This document shows, in pieces, positions 33,785-42,115 of a DNA stretch of 64,000 nt (positions are counted from its first letter, which is position 1; each line of letters begins with the position of its first letter). A model generated the notes under the pieces. It was not told the origin of the DNA and made no database searches. It was given only the letters and a program-made list of their open reading frames with translations. The translations under genes were made by a program, and so were the position numbers. The DNA is from Segatella copri (GTDB taxonomy: Bacteria; Bacteroidota; Bacteroidia; Bacteroidales; Bacteroidaceae), in contig NZ_CP137557.1 in NCBI RefSeq assembly GCF_019249655.2, forward strand, positions 4,076,501 to 4,140,500, given 5' to 3'.

Positions 33785-33845
33785 TCTATTGCTGAGCAGC
33801 CGCATGCTCATTACCGAGCCGTTTTCCTCATTACTGAGCTGTCTC
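33785..33845. repeat. Degenerate repeats of the TPR gene stop region
   Basis: Read on the - strand, GCTCAGTAATGAG (including the stop TAA at 33831-33833) is followed by GGCTCGGTAATGAG and by GCTGCTCAGCAATAGAG at about 20-base steps. As with porT, the end of the gene appears copied downstream of its own stop. Confidence 0.6.
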
Positions 33846-35249
33846 TTCCTCCAAGCCCAAAGCCTTCTTGGCAAGAGCATTGTTAGGATCGAGACGAATC
33901 AACTTCTCGAAGTATGGCTTAGCTGTCTCCAAGTCGTTCTTAGAACTCCAGTAGATGTAACCGGCGTTCTTGTATGCCTGCATCAGATAGCCCTTCTCAT
34001 CCTCATCATACTGCTTGTTCTCTACCTCGGTGATAACCTTCTGGTAGTTCTCAAGAGCCTTGTCGTCCAACTCGTTCTGGAATGCGATGTTTGCAGCCTG
34101 CAAATCAGCGTATGCCTTTAACTGTGGATACTTAGCTGCGAATGAGTTATATACAGCGATTGCCTTGTCTACGTTAGCAGCCTTAGCGTCGCCACCCTTC
34201 TGTGCCTTTGCATTGTAAATCTCAGCCATCTTCACGTAGTCTGATGGAGCAACATTAGGGTTCTTGTCCATATAGAGCTGAGCGTACTCGATAGCCTTAT
34301 CCTCTTCGCCCATCTGCTTGTAGGTTTCAGAGATATACTGGTATGGCTTGAAGTCTTCCTTGTTAATCTCCAATGCCTTGTTATACTGTGCCAAAGCCTG
34401 ATCATACTGCTTGTTGCCAGCCAGAGCCAAACCATAGTATGCATAGATACTAGAGTTCTTCTTGATGTCAGCGTTGTTCATCACAGCGTTGGCATAGTTG
34501 AGAGCGTCCTCAAACTGCTGAGTATCTACTGCCGCACGCATAGCCAAAATCTGGAATGCTGTATCCTTAGGATACTTCTGGATACCCTGTTTGCACAACT
34601 TGAGAGCATCTTCCTTCTTGTTCAATACGTATGCAGTGAAGCAGTACTCGTAGTAGATGTACTCTTCCATGGTATTGAGATTAGCCTTTGTGAAGTTCTC
34701 GTAGGCCTTCTCGTAGTTACCGATAGAGTAGTAGTTGTGACCTGTCTCTGCCTCGATAGGGTAGTTAGGATCTACCTCTCTCAACTTGTTCAGTGCCTCT
34801 GCAGAAGCCTGTGGGTCAATCTTGCGGTATACGTTAGCGTAGCTGATGTAACCCTGAGGATTCTTAGGGTCCATAGTCATACACTGACCATACCATGTAG
34901 CTGCCTCACCACCATTGTCCTGCATAGCGTAGATGTCACCCTTCAGGATGTAGGCATCACCATAATTCTTGTACTTTGCGATGACAGCATCAGCTACAGC
35001 CAGAGCGTTGGTGTAGTCTTTGTTGATAACAAGGGCATTACCCAATGCAACGAGTGCCTTAGGATCCTTCTTATACTCCTTCTGGTACTCCTTGAGGGTC
35101 TTGGCAAATGCCTTGGCATCTACATTGCCAGCCTTCAAAGTTGTCTCTATTGGCTTAAGAGCGTCCTTGTAGTTAACGTCCTGAGCCATTGCAGGAGCTG
35201 CCAAACCCATGACGAGCAAACCTGCTACTAAATATTTAACTGCTTTCAT
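33831..35249 (-). CDS. Periplasmic tetratricopeptide repeat protein
   Basis: 472 residues with a signal peptide ending near AMAQ-23. The rest is helical TPR repeats: PKALVALGNALVINKDYTNAL, GDAYILKGDIYAMQDNGGEA, IYAYYGLALAGNKQYDQAL followed by YNKALEI, and so on, about eight to nine units, ending in LDPNNALAKKALGLEEE. TPR proteins are scaffolds for protein contacts. It lies 59 bases after the PstS-like lipoprotein gene in the same direction as the exbB-exbD-exbD-tonB row; this gene order is widespread in Bacteroidales, so it may be part of the TonB energy system, but the partner is unknown. Terminator at 33668-33700. Confidence 0.85.
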   Translation of the reverse strand: MKAVKYLVAGLLVMGLAAPAMAQDVNYKDALKPIETTLKAGNVDAKAFAKTLKEYQKEYKKDPKALVALGNALVINKDYTNALAVADAVIAKYKNYGDAYILKGDIYAMQDNGGEAATWYGQCMTMDPKNPQGYISYANVYRKIDPQASAEALNKLREVDPNYPIEAETGHNYYSIGNYEKAYENFTKANLNTMEEYIYYEYCFTAYVLNKKEDALKLCKQGIQKYPKDTAFQILAMRAAVDTQQFEDALNYANAVMNNADIKKNSSIYAYYGLALAGNKQYDQALAQYNKALEINKEDFKPYQYISETYKQMGEEDKAIEYAQLYMDKNPNVAPSDYVKMAEIYNAKAQKGGDAKAANVDKAIAVYNSFAAKYPQLKAYADLQAANIAFQNELDDKALENYQKVITEVENKQYDEDEKGYLMQAYKNAGYIYWSSKNDLETAKPYFEKLIRLDPNNALAKKALGLEEETAQ

Positions 35250-35308
35250 AATTCTACTTTAATTACGTTTCAACTTTCAGTGTATCAGCTCTTTGGCGTT
35301 TCCGCCTC

Positions 35309-36274
35309 TTAGCGTTTCACATTTACTGTTCTGATTGTGATGTCTCCACGATATGGGAGCAATCCTGTCTTGAACAGGATGAGCTGACCTTTAGGGTTAG
35401 AGATGTAGTTGGCAAAACTCCAAGGCAAAGCCTTGTGAGGATCTACCACGATAGCGTATATAGTTCTTACGAATGGATATCTTCCATCCAGCAAGTATGC
35501 CTGATATGGCTGCCAACTGTTGGATGGAGTAGCCTTATCCTTGATGGATACTCGCATGACATGAATATTCTTCTTGAATGTAGTATTGGTGGAATCGCGT
35601 CGGTCGTTCAACCAGTTGGATCCGATAACACCAATGGAACCTGGGTTCTGATCAACGAAGTCAATGACCTGTTTACTGGTCTTTGCCGCCATGATCTTGG
35701 CACCCATCTTCTCTCCGTGCAGAACTGAATCTACCACGAAGTTGGTAGTAGCCGAGCGGGTGTTGTCGAAGATTACCTCGATGTCACCTCTCTTGGAACC
35801 TGGCACAACATCACTCCATTTGGTAGCCTTTCCTGTAAGAATTCGCTTGATATCGTTCACGGTGATGCAAGTATCATTGTTGCTCTTGTTGACAATGAAC
35901 GCCAAGCCGTCATATCCGATAGGGAAAACTGAAGGAATCACATTGCTTTTCGACTTCAAGTAGGCAATCTCACTATCCTTTAGGTTACGGGTAGTGAAGA
36001 GGAGTGCTGTCTTGAAATCCTTGATCATCTGAAGTCCTGTGACTTCATCTGTGTATTTTGGTTTGAGCTTAGCCTTAGGGTATTCATACTCAAACTGACT
36101 TCTTTCTTCGTCAATGATAGGACTCAAACTCTCGTCAGCCACAAATTCAATTGTGCCTGAAGTAGGAGTATCAGTTCTACCATCTTTGGCTTTCTTCTCG
36201 CCGCAAGACGAGAAGAAAGCCATTGATAGTACTGTTAATCCTATACCTATAAAAATATAAGATGTTCTTTTCAT
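35309..36274 (-). CDS. PstS-like substrate-binding lipoprotein
   Basis: The start at 36274 gives 321 residues (MKRTSYIFIGIG...) with a lipobox FSSC; longer upstream starts would put residues ahead of the signal and overlap tonB. The mature part is a type II periplasmic-binding fold as in phosphate-binding PstS (GTIEFVADESLSPIIDEE, ALLFTTRNLKD, IGYDGLAFIVNKSNND, VFDNTRSATTNF-like loop, FVDQNPGSIGVIGSNWL). No pst permease genes are nearby. It starts only 4 bases after the tonB stop and lies in the ExbBD-TonB row, as in related genomes. It may bind phosphate or another small ligand, or have a structural role; the ligand is not known. Confidence 0.8.
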   Translation of the reverse strand: MKRTSYIFIGIGLTVLSMAFFSSCGEKKAKDGRTDTPTSGTIEFVADESLSPIIDEERSQFEYEYPKAKLKPKYTDEVTGLQMIKDFKTALLFTTRNLKDSEIAYLKSKSNVIPSVFPIGYDGLAFIVNKSNNDTCITVNDIKRILTGKATKWSDVVPGSKRGDIEVIFDNTRSATTNFVVDSVLHGEKMGAKIMAAKTSKQVIDFVDQNPGSIGVIGSNWLNDRRDSTNTTFKKNIHVMRVSIKDKATPSNSWQPYQAYLLDGRYPFVRTIYAIVVDPHKALPWSFANYISNPKGQLILFKTGLLPYRGDITIRTVNVKR

Positions 36275-36278
36275 TCTA

Positions 36279-37130
36279 TTACTGCAATCTAAATACAACT
36301 GGTACAGTATACTTAACACGTACAGCAGAACCGTTTTGCTTACCTGGTTTCCACTTAGGCATGCTCTTAACGACGCGCTGTGCCTCACGGTCAAGTGAAG
36401 GGTCAACGGAACGAGCTACCTTTACATCAGAGATAGAACCGTCACGCTCTACCACGAATGAAACGATAACACGACCCTGAACACCATTCTCCTGTGCTAC
36501 GACTGGGTACTTGATATTGCTAGCCAAGTACTGCATCAAGGCGCCTTGTCCACCAGGGAATGAAGGCATCTCCTCAACGACGTCGAAGACCTTAGTAGCA
36601 ACCTCAGGTTTTGGAGCTGGTGGTGGTGGTGGAGCTGCCACGGCAATCTCACTTCTCACAGCTTCCACTGTACGGTCCTTCACACCTTCCTTGTCTTCAG
36701 AACCGACAGCAACCTTGTCGTCCAATTTATCCATCTGCTTAACCTGGTTTTCCTCTTTTACGAGTTCATCCTTCTTAATGACAGGTGCAGTAAACTTCTG
36801 AGTTTCGCGCGCCACAGGAATCTCCTTCTTGGCTTCAATCTTAGGCTGCACTTTCTCAGGTTTCTTCTTTTCTTCTTTCTTAGCCTGCTCCTGGAGTTTA
36901 GCCAACTCCATTGCTTCCATGTAAGCTTGCTGTTCTTCAGCTTGTTTCTGTTCGATAACCTTCCAAGCTAAGAATCCACCCACGAGAGCTGCAGCGATGA
37001 CCAAGATCAGAAGAGACTTGATGTTTCGGCCAGAAGTTCCCTTACGGAGCTGGTATGCACCATACTCCTTGTTCTTTCCGGCGAAAACCATATCGACCCA
37101 TTTAGGATCGTAAAGATCAATTTTTGCCAT
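36279..37130 (-). CDS. tonB: TonB family protein
   Basis: 283 residues. A short cytoplasmic N-terminus (about 1-38, WVDMVFAGKNKEYGAYQLRK, a Bacteroidota TonB hallmark) is followed by a single membrane helix (about 39-61), a long charged and Pro-rich periplasmic spacer (KKEEKKKPEKVQPK, APPPPPAPKPE) and the TonB C-terminal domain (about 195-283, YPVVAQENGVQGRVIVSFVV, MPKWKPGKQNG). It passes the energy of the proton gradient from ExbB/ExbD to outer membrane receptors such as the two SusC proteins of this window. It is the fourth gene of the row exbB-exbD-exbD-tonB. Confidence 0.92.
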   Translation of the reverse strand: MAKIDLYDPKWVDMVFAGKNKEYGAYQLRKGTSGRNIKSLLILVIAAALVGGFLAWKVIEQKQAEEQQAYMEAMELAKLQEQAKKEEKKKPEKVQPKIEAKKEIPVARETQKFTAPVIKKDELVKEENQVKQMDKLDDKVAVGSEDKEGVKDRTVEAVRSEIAVAAPPPPPAPKPEVATKVFDVVEEMPSFPGGQGALMQYLASNIKYPVVAQENGVQGRVIVSFVVERDGSISDVKVARSVDPSLDREAQRVVKSMPKWKPGKQNGSAVRVKYTVPVVFRLQ

Positions 37131-37162
37131 TTCTTTCTTGTTTTATTTGTTGGTATTCATCA

Positions 37163-37807
37163 TTACATCTTAACGTTTCTAGACTTGAGAAGCTTCTCGT
37201 CGTCTGCGTTAATCTTGTCGATGACGTATGTACCAATGTTCAAAATCTGCATTTCATCGAGAGCGTCAACCATGTTCTTGTAAGAAGCATTGTCGGTAGG
37301 CTTGATTACGATAGTAAGAGTCTCGATCTTGCGACCATCCAACTCACCACCCTTAATCTTGCTCAACTTCTTCTGATATACGCTGTCAGGCATTGCTGGG
37401 TTCTTCTGACGCTCAGCGTTCAAAGATCTAACAGCAATCATAATCTGCTCAACTGGACGTAAACCCTCTCCGGTAGTGTGCTCGCGCAAGACCTTACGGA
37501 TACCATTGCTACCCCATGTAGTCTCCTTGATCCATGTAGGATCATCGTACTTAGGGATACCAGCACCATAATAAATCTTGTTGTCTGCAGTTACGTAAAG
37601 AGTTACGGTACCAGATTCCTTTGCTTCGTTCTTCTTGTCCTCTGGTTGGTTGTCATCATTACTTGGCATAGTCAGCTCCATTGTCTGAGGTTTGCTCAAT
37701 GATGTACACAGCATGAAGAACGTGATAAGAAGCATGAGCATATCCACCATAGGCGTAAAGTCTACGCGGACATTCATTTTCTTTTGTTTGCTTTCTTTCT
37801 TAGCCAT
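37163..37807 (-). CDS. exbD: ExbD/TolR family biopolymer transport protein (second copy)
   Basis: 214 residues. A short basic N-terminus is followed by one membrane helix with the proton-path Asp (RVDFTPMVDMLMLLITFFML), then a periplasmic domain with MVDALDEMQILNIGTYVIDK near the end. It starts directly after the stop of the first exbD (no gap), which suggests coupled translation. Two unequal ExbD copies are normal for this group and may form a mixed dimer inside the ExbB ring. Confidence 0.9.
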   Translation of the reverse strand: MAKKESKQKKMNVRVDFTPMVDMLMLLITFFMLCTSLSKPQTMELTMPSNDDNQPEDKKNEAKESGTVTLYVTADNKIYYGAGIPKYDDPTWIKETTWGSNGIRKVLREHTTGEGLRPVEQIMIAVRSLNAERQKNPAMPDSVYQKKLSKIKGGELDGRKIETLTIVIKPTDNASYKNMVDALDEMQILNIGTYVIDKINADDEKLLKSRNVKM

Positions 37808-38452
37808 TTATTCGTCCCCCTGTTGTTTTAACTGTGTAATCATATAGTAATGACTCTCGTCCATATCCTGGAGCTCGCTCATCACTCTCTTAACTGTCTT
37901 GTAAGGTGTAGAAGCGTCTGCCTTGAGGGCAATCTTGATGTCCTCATTCACGTTACGAGCAGCGTCAACCCACTGCTGGAACTCGCTCATACCACCTCTG
38001 ATGCTATCGAGAGGAATACCCTTAGTCTGGAGATACTGTGGACGCTTTGCAGCGTTCATAGTCAAATAAGTGCCCAAGTCACTCATTGGAACACCGAATG
38101 TACCCTCGCTCTTGAATGTCTCAATCTGCTTTGGATTCAATGACACACCGAAATTGCTTGTCATTGTACTCAGTGTTGCTCCCAACTGATCGGTATTATC
38201 AATACTCATAAATACTTGGCCCTCGCCGGTAGGCTTACCGGCCTTGTCCTTTTCAGGACTTACCAAGATGGTCAAGACGCCGTTTTCTGGCACCTTAATC
38301 TCAGACACAGATCCTGGAGTATTTACCTTTACAGGCTCATTCTTTACGAAAGTAGAGGTGAGCATGAAGAAGGTAAGCAGCAGGGTCATAACGTCTGACA
38401 TAGGCGTCATGTCAATCCAGACGTCACTCTTCTTAATTTTTACTTTACCCAT
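37808..38452 (-). CDS. exbD: ExbD/TolR family biopolymer transport protein (first copy)
   Basis: 214 residues, the same length as its neighbour but clearly different in sequence. The membrane helix carries the conserved Asp (WIDMTPMSDVMTLLLTFFML). The periplasmic part ends VKRVMSELQDMDESHYYMIT. It lies 30 bases after exbB and abuts the second exbD. With ExbB it forms the proton-driven motor for TonB. Confidence 0.9.
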   Translation of the reverse strand: MGKVKIKKSDVWIDMTPMSDVMTLLLTFFMLTSTFVKNEPVKVNTPGSVSEIKVPENGVLTILVSPEKDKAGKPTGEGQVFMSIDNTDQLGATLSTMTSNFGVSLNPKQIETFKSEGTFGVPMSDLGTYLTMNAAKRPQYLQTKGIPLDSIRGGMSEFQQWVDAARNVNEDIKIALKADASTPYKTVKRVMSELQDMDESHYYMITQLKQQGDE

Positions 38453-38482
38453 AGCGATAAAATTTTAAAGGGTTAGCAAAAA

Positions 38483-39319
38483 TTAAGCCTCTTCTGCGTG
38501 GTTAGCTTCGTATGTCTGAGCAATTGAGTAACCTACCTCGTCGAGTGCGTATGTCAACTTATCAACCTTGTTTGTAAATGTGTTGTAAGATACTACAGCA
38601 CACCAAGATGTCAAAATACCGAATGCGGTGTTGATCAACGCCTCAGAAATACCTACAGAAAGTGCTGCTGAGTCAGCGCCACCACCTTCACCCATGGCCT
38701 GGAATGACTTGATCATACCGGTTACAGTACCGAGAAGACCTGTCAAAGTACCAAGTGTTACGATTGTAGCGATGATAGGCAAGTTCATAGTCAAAGTTGG
38801 CATCTCCAACTGTGTTGCCTCCTCGTGAGCCTGCTGAATCTTAGCTACCTTCTGAGCCTTCTTCAAAGATGCGTTAGCACCTGACTCCATAGACTTGTAA
38901 GCGTTCAAAGAAGCCAAAACAACGTTAGCTACTGTACCGCGCTGCTTGTTGCAGAGCTGCTCAGCCTTAGCGAAATCATTTGCGTTCAAAGCTGCCTTGA
39001 TGTTTGCAACGAACTTAGGAAGTGCACCTTTACCTGTAGCTGTCTTAAGAGCCAACCAACGCTCGATAGTCATAGCCAACACTGTGAGCAACAATGTGTG
39101 GATAACTGGTACGATAACACCACCTTTGTAGATAGTACCCCAAATGTCTGCTGGGTGATCCTGGATGCCTGGATCCTGGAAGTGCATGTCATTGCCGAAC
39201 CATGTGAAGAACAATGTGAATGCGATGATAGCACATACCACGATGATCCAGAATGCGCCTCTTACTCCCTGAAAGCCCTCAGACTTCTTAGCTGGGGCTG
39301 CTTGTTTTGTAGTTGCCAT
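38483..39319 (-). CDS. exbB: MotA/TolQ/ExbB proton channel family protein
   Basis: 278 residues. An N-terminal helix (AFWIIVVCAIIAFTLFFTW), a second (VIVPVIHTLLLTVLAMTIE), a cytoplasmic loop (about 90-170) and the two conserved C-terminal helices (IIATIVTLGTLTGLLGTVTGM and ALINTAFGILTSWCAVVSY) give the MotA/TolQ/ExbB pattern. The extra first helix is usual in Bacteroidota. It is the first gene of the TonB row and has a structured leader of about 120 bases behind the -7 box at 39446-39453. Confidence 0.92.
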   Translation of the reverse strand: MATTKQAAPAKKSEGFQGVRGAFWIIVVCAIIAFTLFFTWFGNDMHFQDPGIQDHPADIWGTIYKGGVIVPVIHTLLLTVLAMTIERWLALKTATGKGALPKFVANIKAALNANDFAKAEQLCNKQRGTVANVVLASLNAYKSMESGANASLKKAQKVAKIQQAHEEATQLEMPTLTMNLPIIATIVTLGTLTGLLGTVTGMIKSFQAMGEGGGADSAALSVGISEALINTAFGILTSWCAVVSYNTFTNKVDKLTYALDEVGYSIAQTYEANHAEEA

Positions 39320-39388
39320 AATTTTACTTTTTTTTAAATTATTAGTTAATAAATTATTAATATTTTCTCGTTTTTTCTAGTTGTTTCT

Positions 39389-39417
39389 TGGACCTCTTTT
39401 GGGTCATTTCTGACCAG
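39389..39417 (-). promoter_or_regulatory. Alternative hairpins in the exbB leader
   Basis: On the - strand GGTCA-GAAA-TGACC (39415-39402) forms a hairpin with a GNRA tetraloop; its TGACC arm overlaps a second possible stem GACC/GGTC (39405-39391). The two cannot form together, so a switch is possible. Whether it matters is not known. Confidence 0.4.
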
Positions 39418-39445
39418 TGCGAGAAGTTTCCTCAAAATCCTTTGG

Positions 39446-39453
39446 CAAAGATA
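39446..39453 (-). promoter_or_regulatory. -7 box (TATCTTTG on the - strand) of the exbB row
   Basis: CAAAGATA on the + strand is TATCTTTG on the - strand, preceded there by AT-rich sequence. It would give a leader of roughly 115-120 bases to the exbB start at 39319. Confidence 0.55.
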
Positions 39454-39492
39454 ATAAATAATGAGAAACTATTACCCTAATTAAGAAGTTTT

Positions 39493-39534
39493 AACGAGAT
39501 ATTAACTCAAAATAAGTCAATATCTCGTTTTTTC
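39493..39534 (+). terminator. Hairpin with a T-run on the + strand, between two - strand genes
   Basis: AACGAGATATTAACT (39493-39507) pairs with AGTCAATATCTCGTT (39515-39529) with one mismatch. Ts follow on the + strand, whereas on the - strand only TT follows. It may still end the aspartate aminotransferase transcript, but its polarity suits a + strand transcript. Confidence 0.5.
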
Positions 39535-39574
39535 TTTACAAAATTGGGCGTAAAACGTACTTGTTTGCTCGTTT

Positions 39575-40768
39575 TTATTTCAATTTGCTCAATGCTTCCT
39601 TGATACGACGGATGGCCTCTACGATGTTCTCGTCGCTGGTGGCGTAGCTCATGCGGAAACAGTCTGGATCGCCGAAGGCGTCACCGCCTACTGTTGCTAC
39701 GTGAGCTTCCTCCAGCAGATACATTGCGAAGTCGGTTGAGTTGTTGATAGTCTTCTCGCCGTTGCTCTTGCCAAAGTAGCTGTTGCACTTAGGGAAGAGA
39801 TAGAATGCGCCCTGTGGCATGTTGACCTCAAGTCCTGGTACTTCCTTAGCCAGCTTCACAATCAGGTTGCGGCGACGCTCGAAGGCTACACGCATCTCCT
39901 CTACGGCACCCTGGTCGAGTGTGTAGGCTGCCTCGGCTGCCTTCTGGCTTACTGAACAGGTACCGCTGGTGTACTGACCCTGCAGTTTGTTGCAGCCCTT
40001 GATGATCCACTCCGGACCTGCGAGGAAACCGATTCTCCATCCTGTCATGGCGTATGCCTTAGATACACCATTGGCGATGATTACCTGCTCCTTCATTCCT
40101 GGCTCCTGGGCAATGCTGTGGTGCTTGCCGATATAGTTGATGTGCTCGTAGATTTCGTCTGCCAACACGAATACCTCTGGATGCTTCTTGAGAACGGCTG
40201 CCAATGCTGACAATTCCTCCTTTGAATATACGCTACCTGTTGGGTTGCTAGGAGAGCAGAGAATGAGCATCTTGGTCTTCTCTGTGATGGCATTCTCCAG
40301 CTGCTCGGCTGTCATCTTGAAGTCCTGGTCGAAACCTGCGTTCACGATGACTGGTGTACCACCAGCCAACTTCACCATCTGTGGGTAGCTTACCCAATAT
40401 GGAGCTGGGATGATAACTTCGTCGCCTGGGTTCACGAGTGCCAATACGGCATTGCATACACACTGCTTGCCACCTGTGCCGACGATTATCTCGTTCATAG
40501 TGTAGTCGAGGCCGTTCTCCTTTTTCAGTTTGGCTACAATTGCCTTTCGCAAGTCTGGGTAACCAGGAACTGGTGAGTAACGTGAGAAGTTCTCATCAAT
40601 AGCCTTCTTCGCAGCCTCCTTGATATTGTCAGGCGTGTTGAAGTCTGGTTCACCTACACTCATGTTAATTACATCGATACCCTGAGCTTTCATTTCACTA
40701 CTCTTCTGTGACATCGCCAGCGTTGCTGATGGTGCCAATCTGTTAAGACGATCAGATAATTGTGCCAT
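39575..40768 (-). CDS. aspC: Pyridoxal-phosphate aspartate aminotransferase (class I)
   Basis: 397 residues, normal for class I/II aminotransferases of the I-gamma type. Seen are the N-terminal VINMSVGEPDFNTP, the cofactor pocket TGGKQCVCNA, SPSNPTGSVYSKEEL with the conserved Asn, LADEIYEHI with the Asp that contacts the pyridine, and the Schiff-base lysine Lys237 in GVSKAYAMTGWRIGF. It interconverts aspartate and oxaloacetate with 2-oxoglutarate/glutamate; some relatives also use prephenate or aromatic substrates. Cytoplasmic. It has its own -7 box at 40799-40806. Confidence 0.92.
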   Translation of the reverse strand: MAQLSDRLNRLAPSATLAMSQKSSEMKAQGIDVINMSVGEPDFNTPDNIKEAAKKAIDENFSRYSPVPGYPDLRKAIVAKLKKENGLDYTMNEIIVGTGGKQCVCNAVLALVNPGDEVIIPAPYWVSYPQMVKLAGGTPVIVNAGFDQDFKMTAEQLENAITEKTKMLILCSPSNPTGSVYSKEELSALAAVLKKHPEVFVLADEIYEHINYIGKHHSIAQEPGMKEQVIIANGVSKAYAMTGWRIGFLAGPEWIIKGCNKLQGQYTSGTCSVSQKAAEAAYTLDQGAVEEMRVAFERRRNLIVKLAKEVPGLEVNMPQGAFYLFPKCNSYFGKSNGEKTINNSTDFAMYLLEEAHVATVGGDAFGDPDCFRMSYATSDENIVEAIRRIKEALSKLK

Positions 40769-40798
40769 AATTCTTTGTTTATATTAAATATTCGTGTG

Positions 40799-40806
40799 CA
40801 AAATTA
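40799..40806 (-). promoter_or_regulatory. -7 box (TAATTTTG on the - strand) of aspC
   Basis: CAAAATTA on the + strand, 30 bases ahead of the aspC start at 40768. Confidence 0.6.
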
Positions 40807-40840
40807 AACAAATTATTTCTTTTTCGGAAGAATTTTGCTC

Positions 40841-40868
40841 ATTATTTCGGGTTTTGACCCGAAATAAT
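40841..40868 (-). terminator. Perfect 12-bp hairpin after ribBA
   Basis: ATTATTTCGGGT (40841-40852) with its exact complement (40857-40868) and a 4-base loop. There is no clear T-run on either side, so it may be a weak terminator or an RNA 3'-end stabiliser. Confidence 0.55.
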
Positions 40869-40881
40869 AACAAAAATTACA

Positions 40882-42093
40882 TTATCCGAGGTGCAAAGTA
40901 TGCCCCATGCGGTCTCTTTTGGTCTTGAGGTAGCGCTCGTTGTACTTGTTAGGTTCAACTTCAATGGCTACATTCTCTACGATTTCGAGTCCGTATGCTT
41001 CCAGTCCTACACGCTTCACCGGGTTGTTGGTGAGCAGGCGCATCTTGTGTACGCCAAGGTGGCGGAGCATCTGTGCACCGCAGCCATAGTCGCGCTCGTC
41101 TGGCTTGAAGCCGAGGTGCACGTTGGCATCTACGGTGTCGTATCCTTCTTCCTGCAGCTTGTAGGCGGCAATCTTGTTCATCAGTCCGATGCCTCTGCCT
41201 TCCTGCTGCATGTAGATGATGACTCCCTTGCCTGCTTTCTCAATCTCTTCCATTGACTTGTGCAACTGCTGTCCGCAATCGCAGCGCTTGCTGCCCAGGA
41301 TGTCGCCTGTGGCGCATGATGAGTGTACACGAACCAGGATTGGCTCGTCTTCCTTCCATTCGCCCTTGATGAGTGCCATGTGCTCCAATCCGTTGCTTGA
41401 CTGGCGGAATGGGATGAGTCGGAAGTGTCCGTAGTCGGTTGGCATATCCACCTCTTCGCCCACTTCGATGAGCGATTCCTTCTTGAGGCGGTATTCTATC
41501 ATGTCTTTGATGGAAATTACCTTCAGGTTCCACTCCTTCGCCATTTTCATCAGCTCTGGCAGGCGTGCCATGGTGCCGTCTTCGTTCATGATTTCCATGA
41601 GTGCACCGGCTGGATAGAGTCCTGCCATCTTGCAGAGGTCGATGGCTGCCTCGGTGTGGCCGCTTCTTCTCAATACACCGTTGTCCTGTGCATAGAGTGG
41701 GTTGATGTGGCCAGGACGACCGAATGTCTGTGGAGTTGAGTTAGGGTCGGCAAGTGCCTTGATGGTCTCTGCACGGTCGTGTGCCGATACACCTGTAGAG
41801 CAGCCTTCCAGCTTGTCTACGGTTACGGTGAATGGTGTGCCGAGCATGGAGGTGTTGTCTGAAACCTGGTGAGGCAAGTCGAGTTCGTCGCAACGGCTCA
41901 GTGTAATCGGTGCGCAGAGCACGCCTCTTGCGTTCTTCAGCATGAAGTTTACCTTCTCTGCATCAATCTTCTCTGCGGCGATGATGAGGTCGCCTTCGTT
42001 CTCGCGGTCTTCGTCGTCTACTACGATAACAAACTTTCCTTCCTGGAAATCCTTTACTGCATCTTCGATGCTATTTAGTTTGATGTCTGCCAT
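40882..42093 (-). CDS. ribBA: Bifunctional RibBA: 3,4-dihydroxy-2-butanone-4-phosphate synthase / GTP cyclohydrolase II
   Basis: 403 residues with both halves complete. RibB (about 1-205) shows [17 protein letters not shown], the GVLCAPIT stretch and GHINPLYAQ with [12 protein letters not shown]. RibA (about 206-403) shows the zinc-binding cysteines in [20 protein letters not shown], the [13 protein letters not shown] loop and LTNNPVK. The two activities start the two branches of riboflavin synthesis, from ribulose-5-phosphate and from GTP. It lies 22 bases after the LptF/LptG-type gene and is probably co-transcribed with it. No FMN riboswitch is visible. Confidence 0.96.
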   Translation of the reverse strand: MADIKLNSIEDAVKDFQEGKFVIVVDDEDRENEGDLIIAAEKIDAEKVNFMLKNARGVLCAPITLSRCDELDLPHQVSDNTSMLGTPFTVTVDKLEGCSTGVSAHDRAETIKALADPNSTPQTFGRPGHINPLYAQDNGVLRRSGHTEAAIDLCKMAGLYPAGALMEIMNEDGTMARLPELMKMAKEWNLKVISIKDMIEYRLKKESLIEVGEEVDMPTDYGHFRLIPFRQSSNGLEHMALIKGEWKEDEPILVRVHSSCATGDILGSKRCDCGQQLHKSMEEIEKAGKGVIIYMQQEGRGIGLMNKIAAYKLQEEGYDTVDANVHLGFKPDERDYGCGAQMLRHLGVHKMRLLTNNPVKRVGLEAYGLEIVENVAIEVEPNKYNERYLKTKRDRMGHTLHLG

Positions 42094-42115
42094 TTGTGAT
42101 ACTTTATTTTGTTAG

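Noticed and set aside
32274..33850. CRISPR array
   Set aside because: The repeats here are head-to-tail or palindromic without equal-length unique spacers, and no cas genes are in the window.
36275..36406. Upstream extension of the PstS-like lipoprotein
   Set aside because: It would overlap the end of tonB and bury the lipoprotein signal; the start at 36274 fits the lipobox.
42094..42115. FMN riboswitch ahead of ribBA
   Set aside because: The gap is only 22 bases and the conserved RFN element is not seen; ribBA appears to be co-transcribed with the upstream gene.
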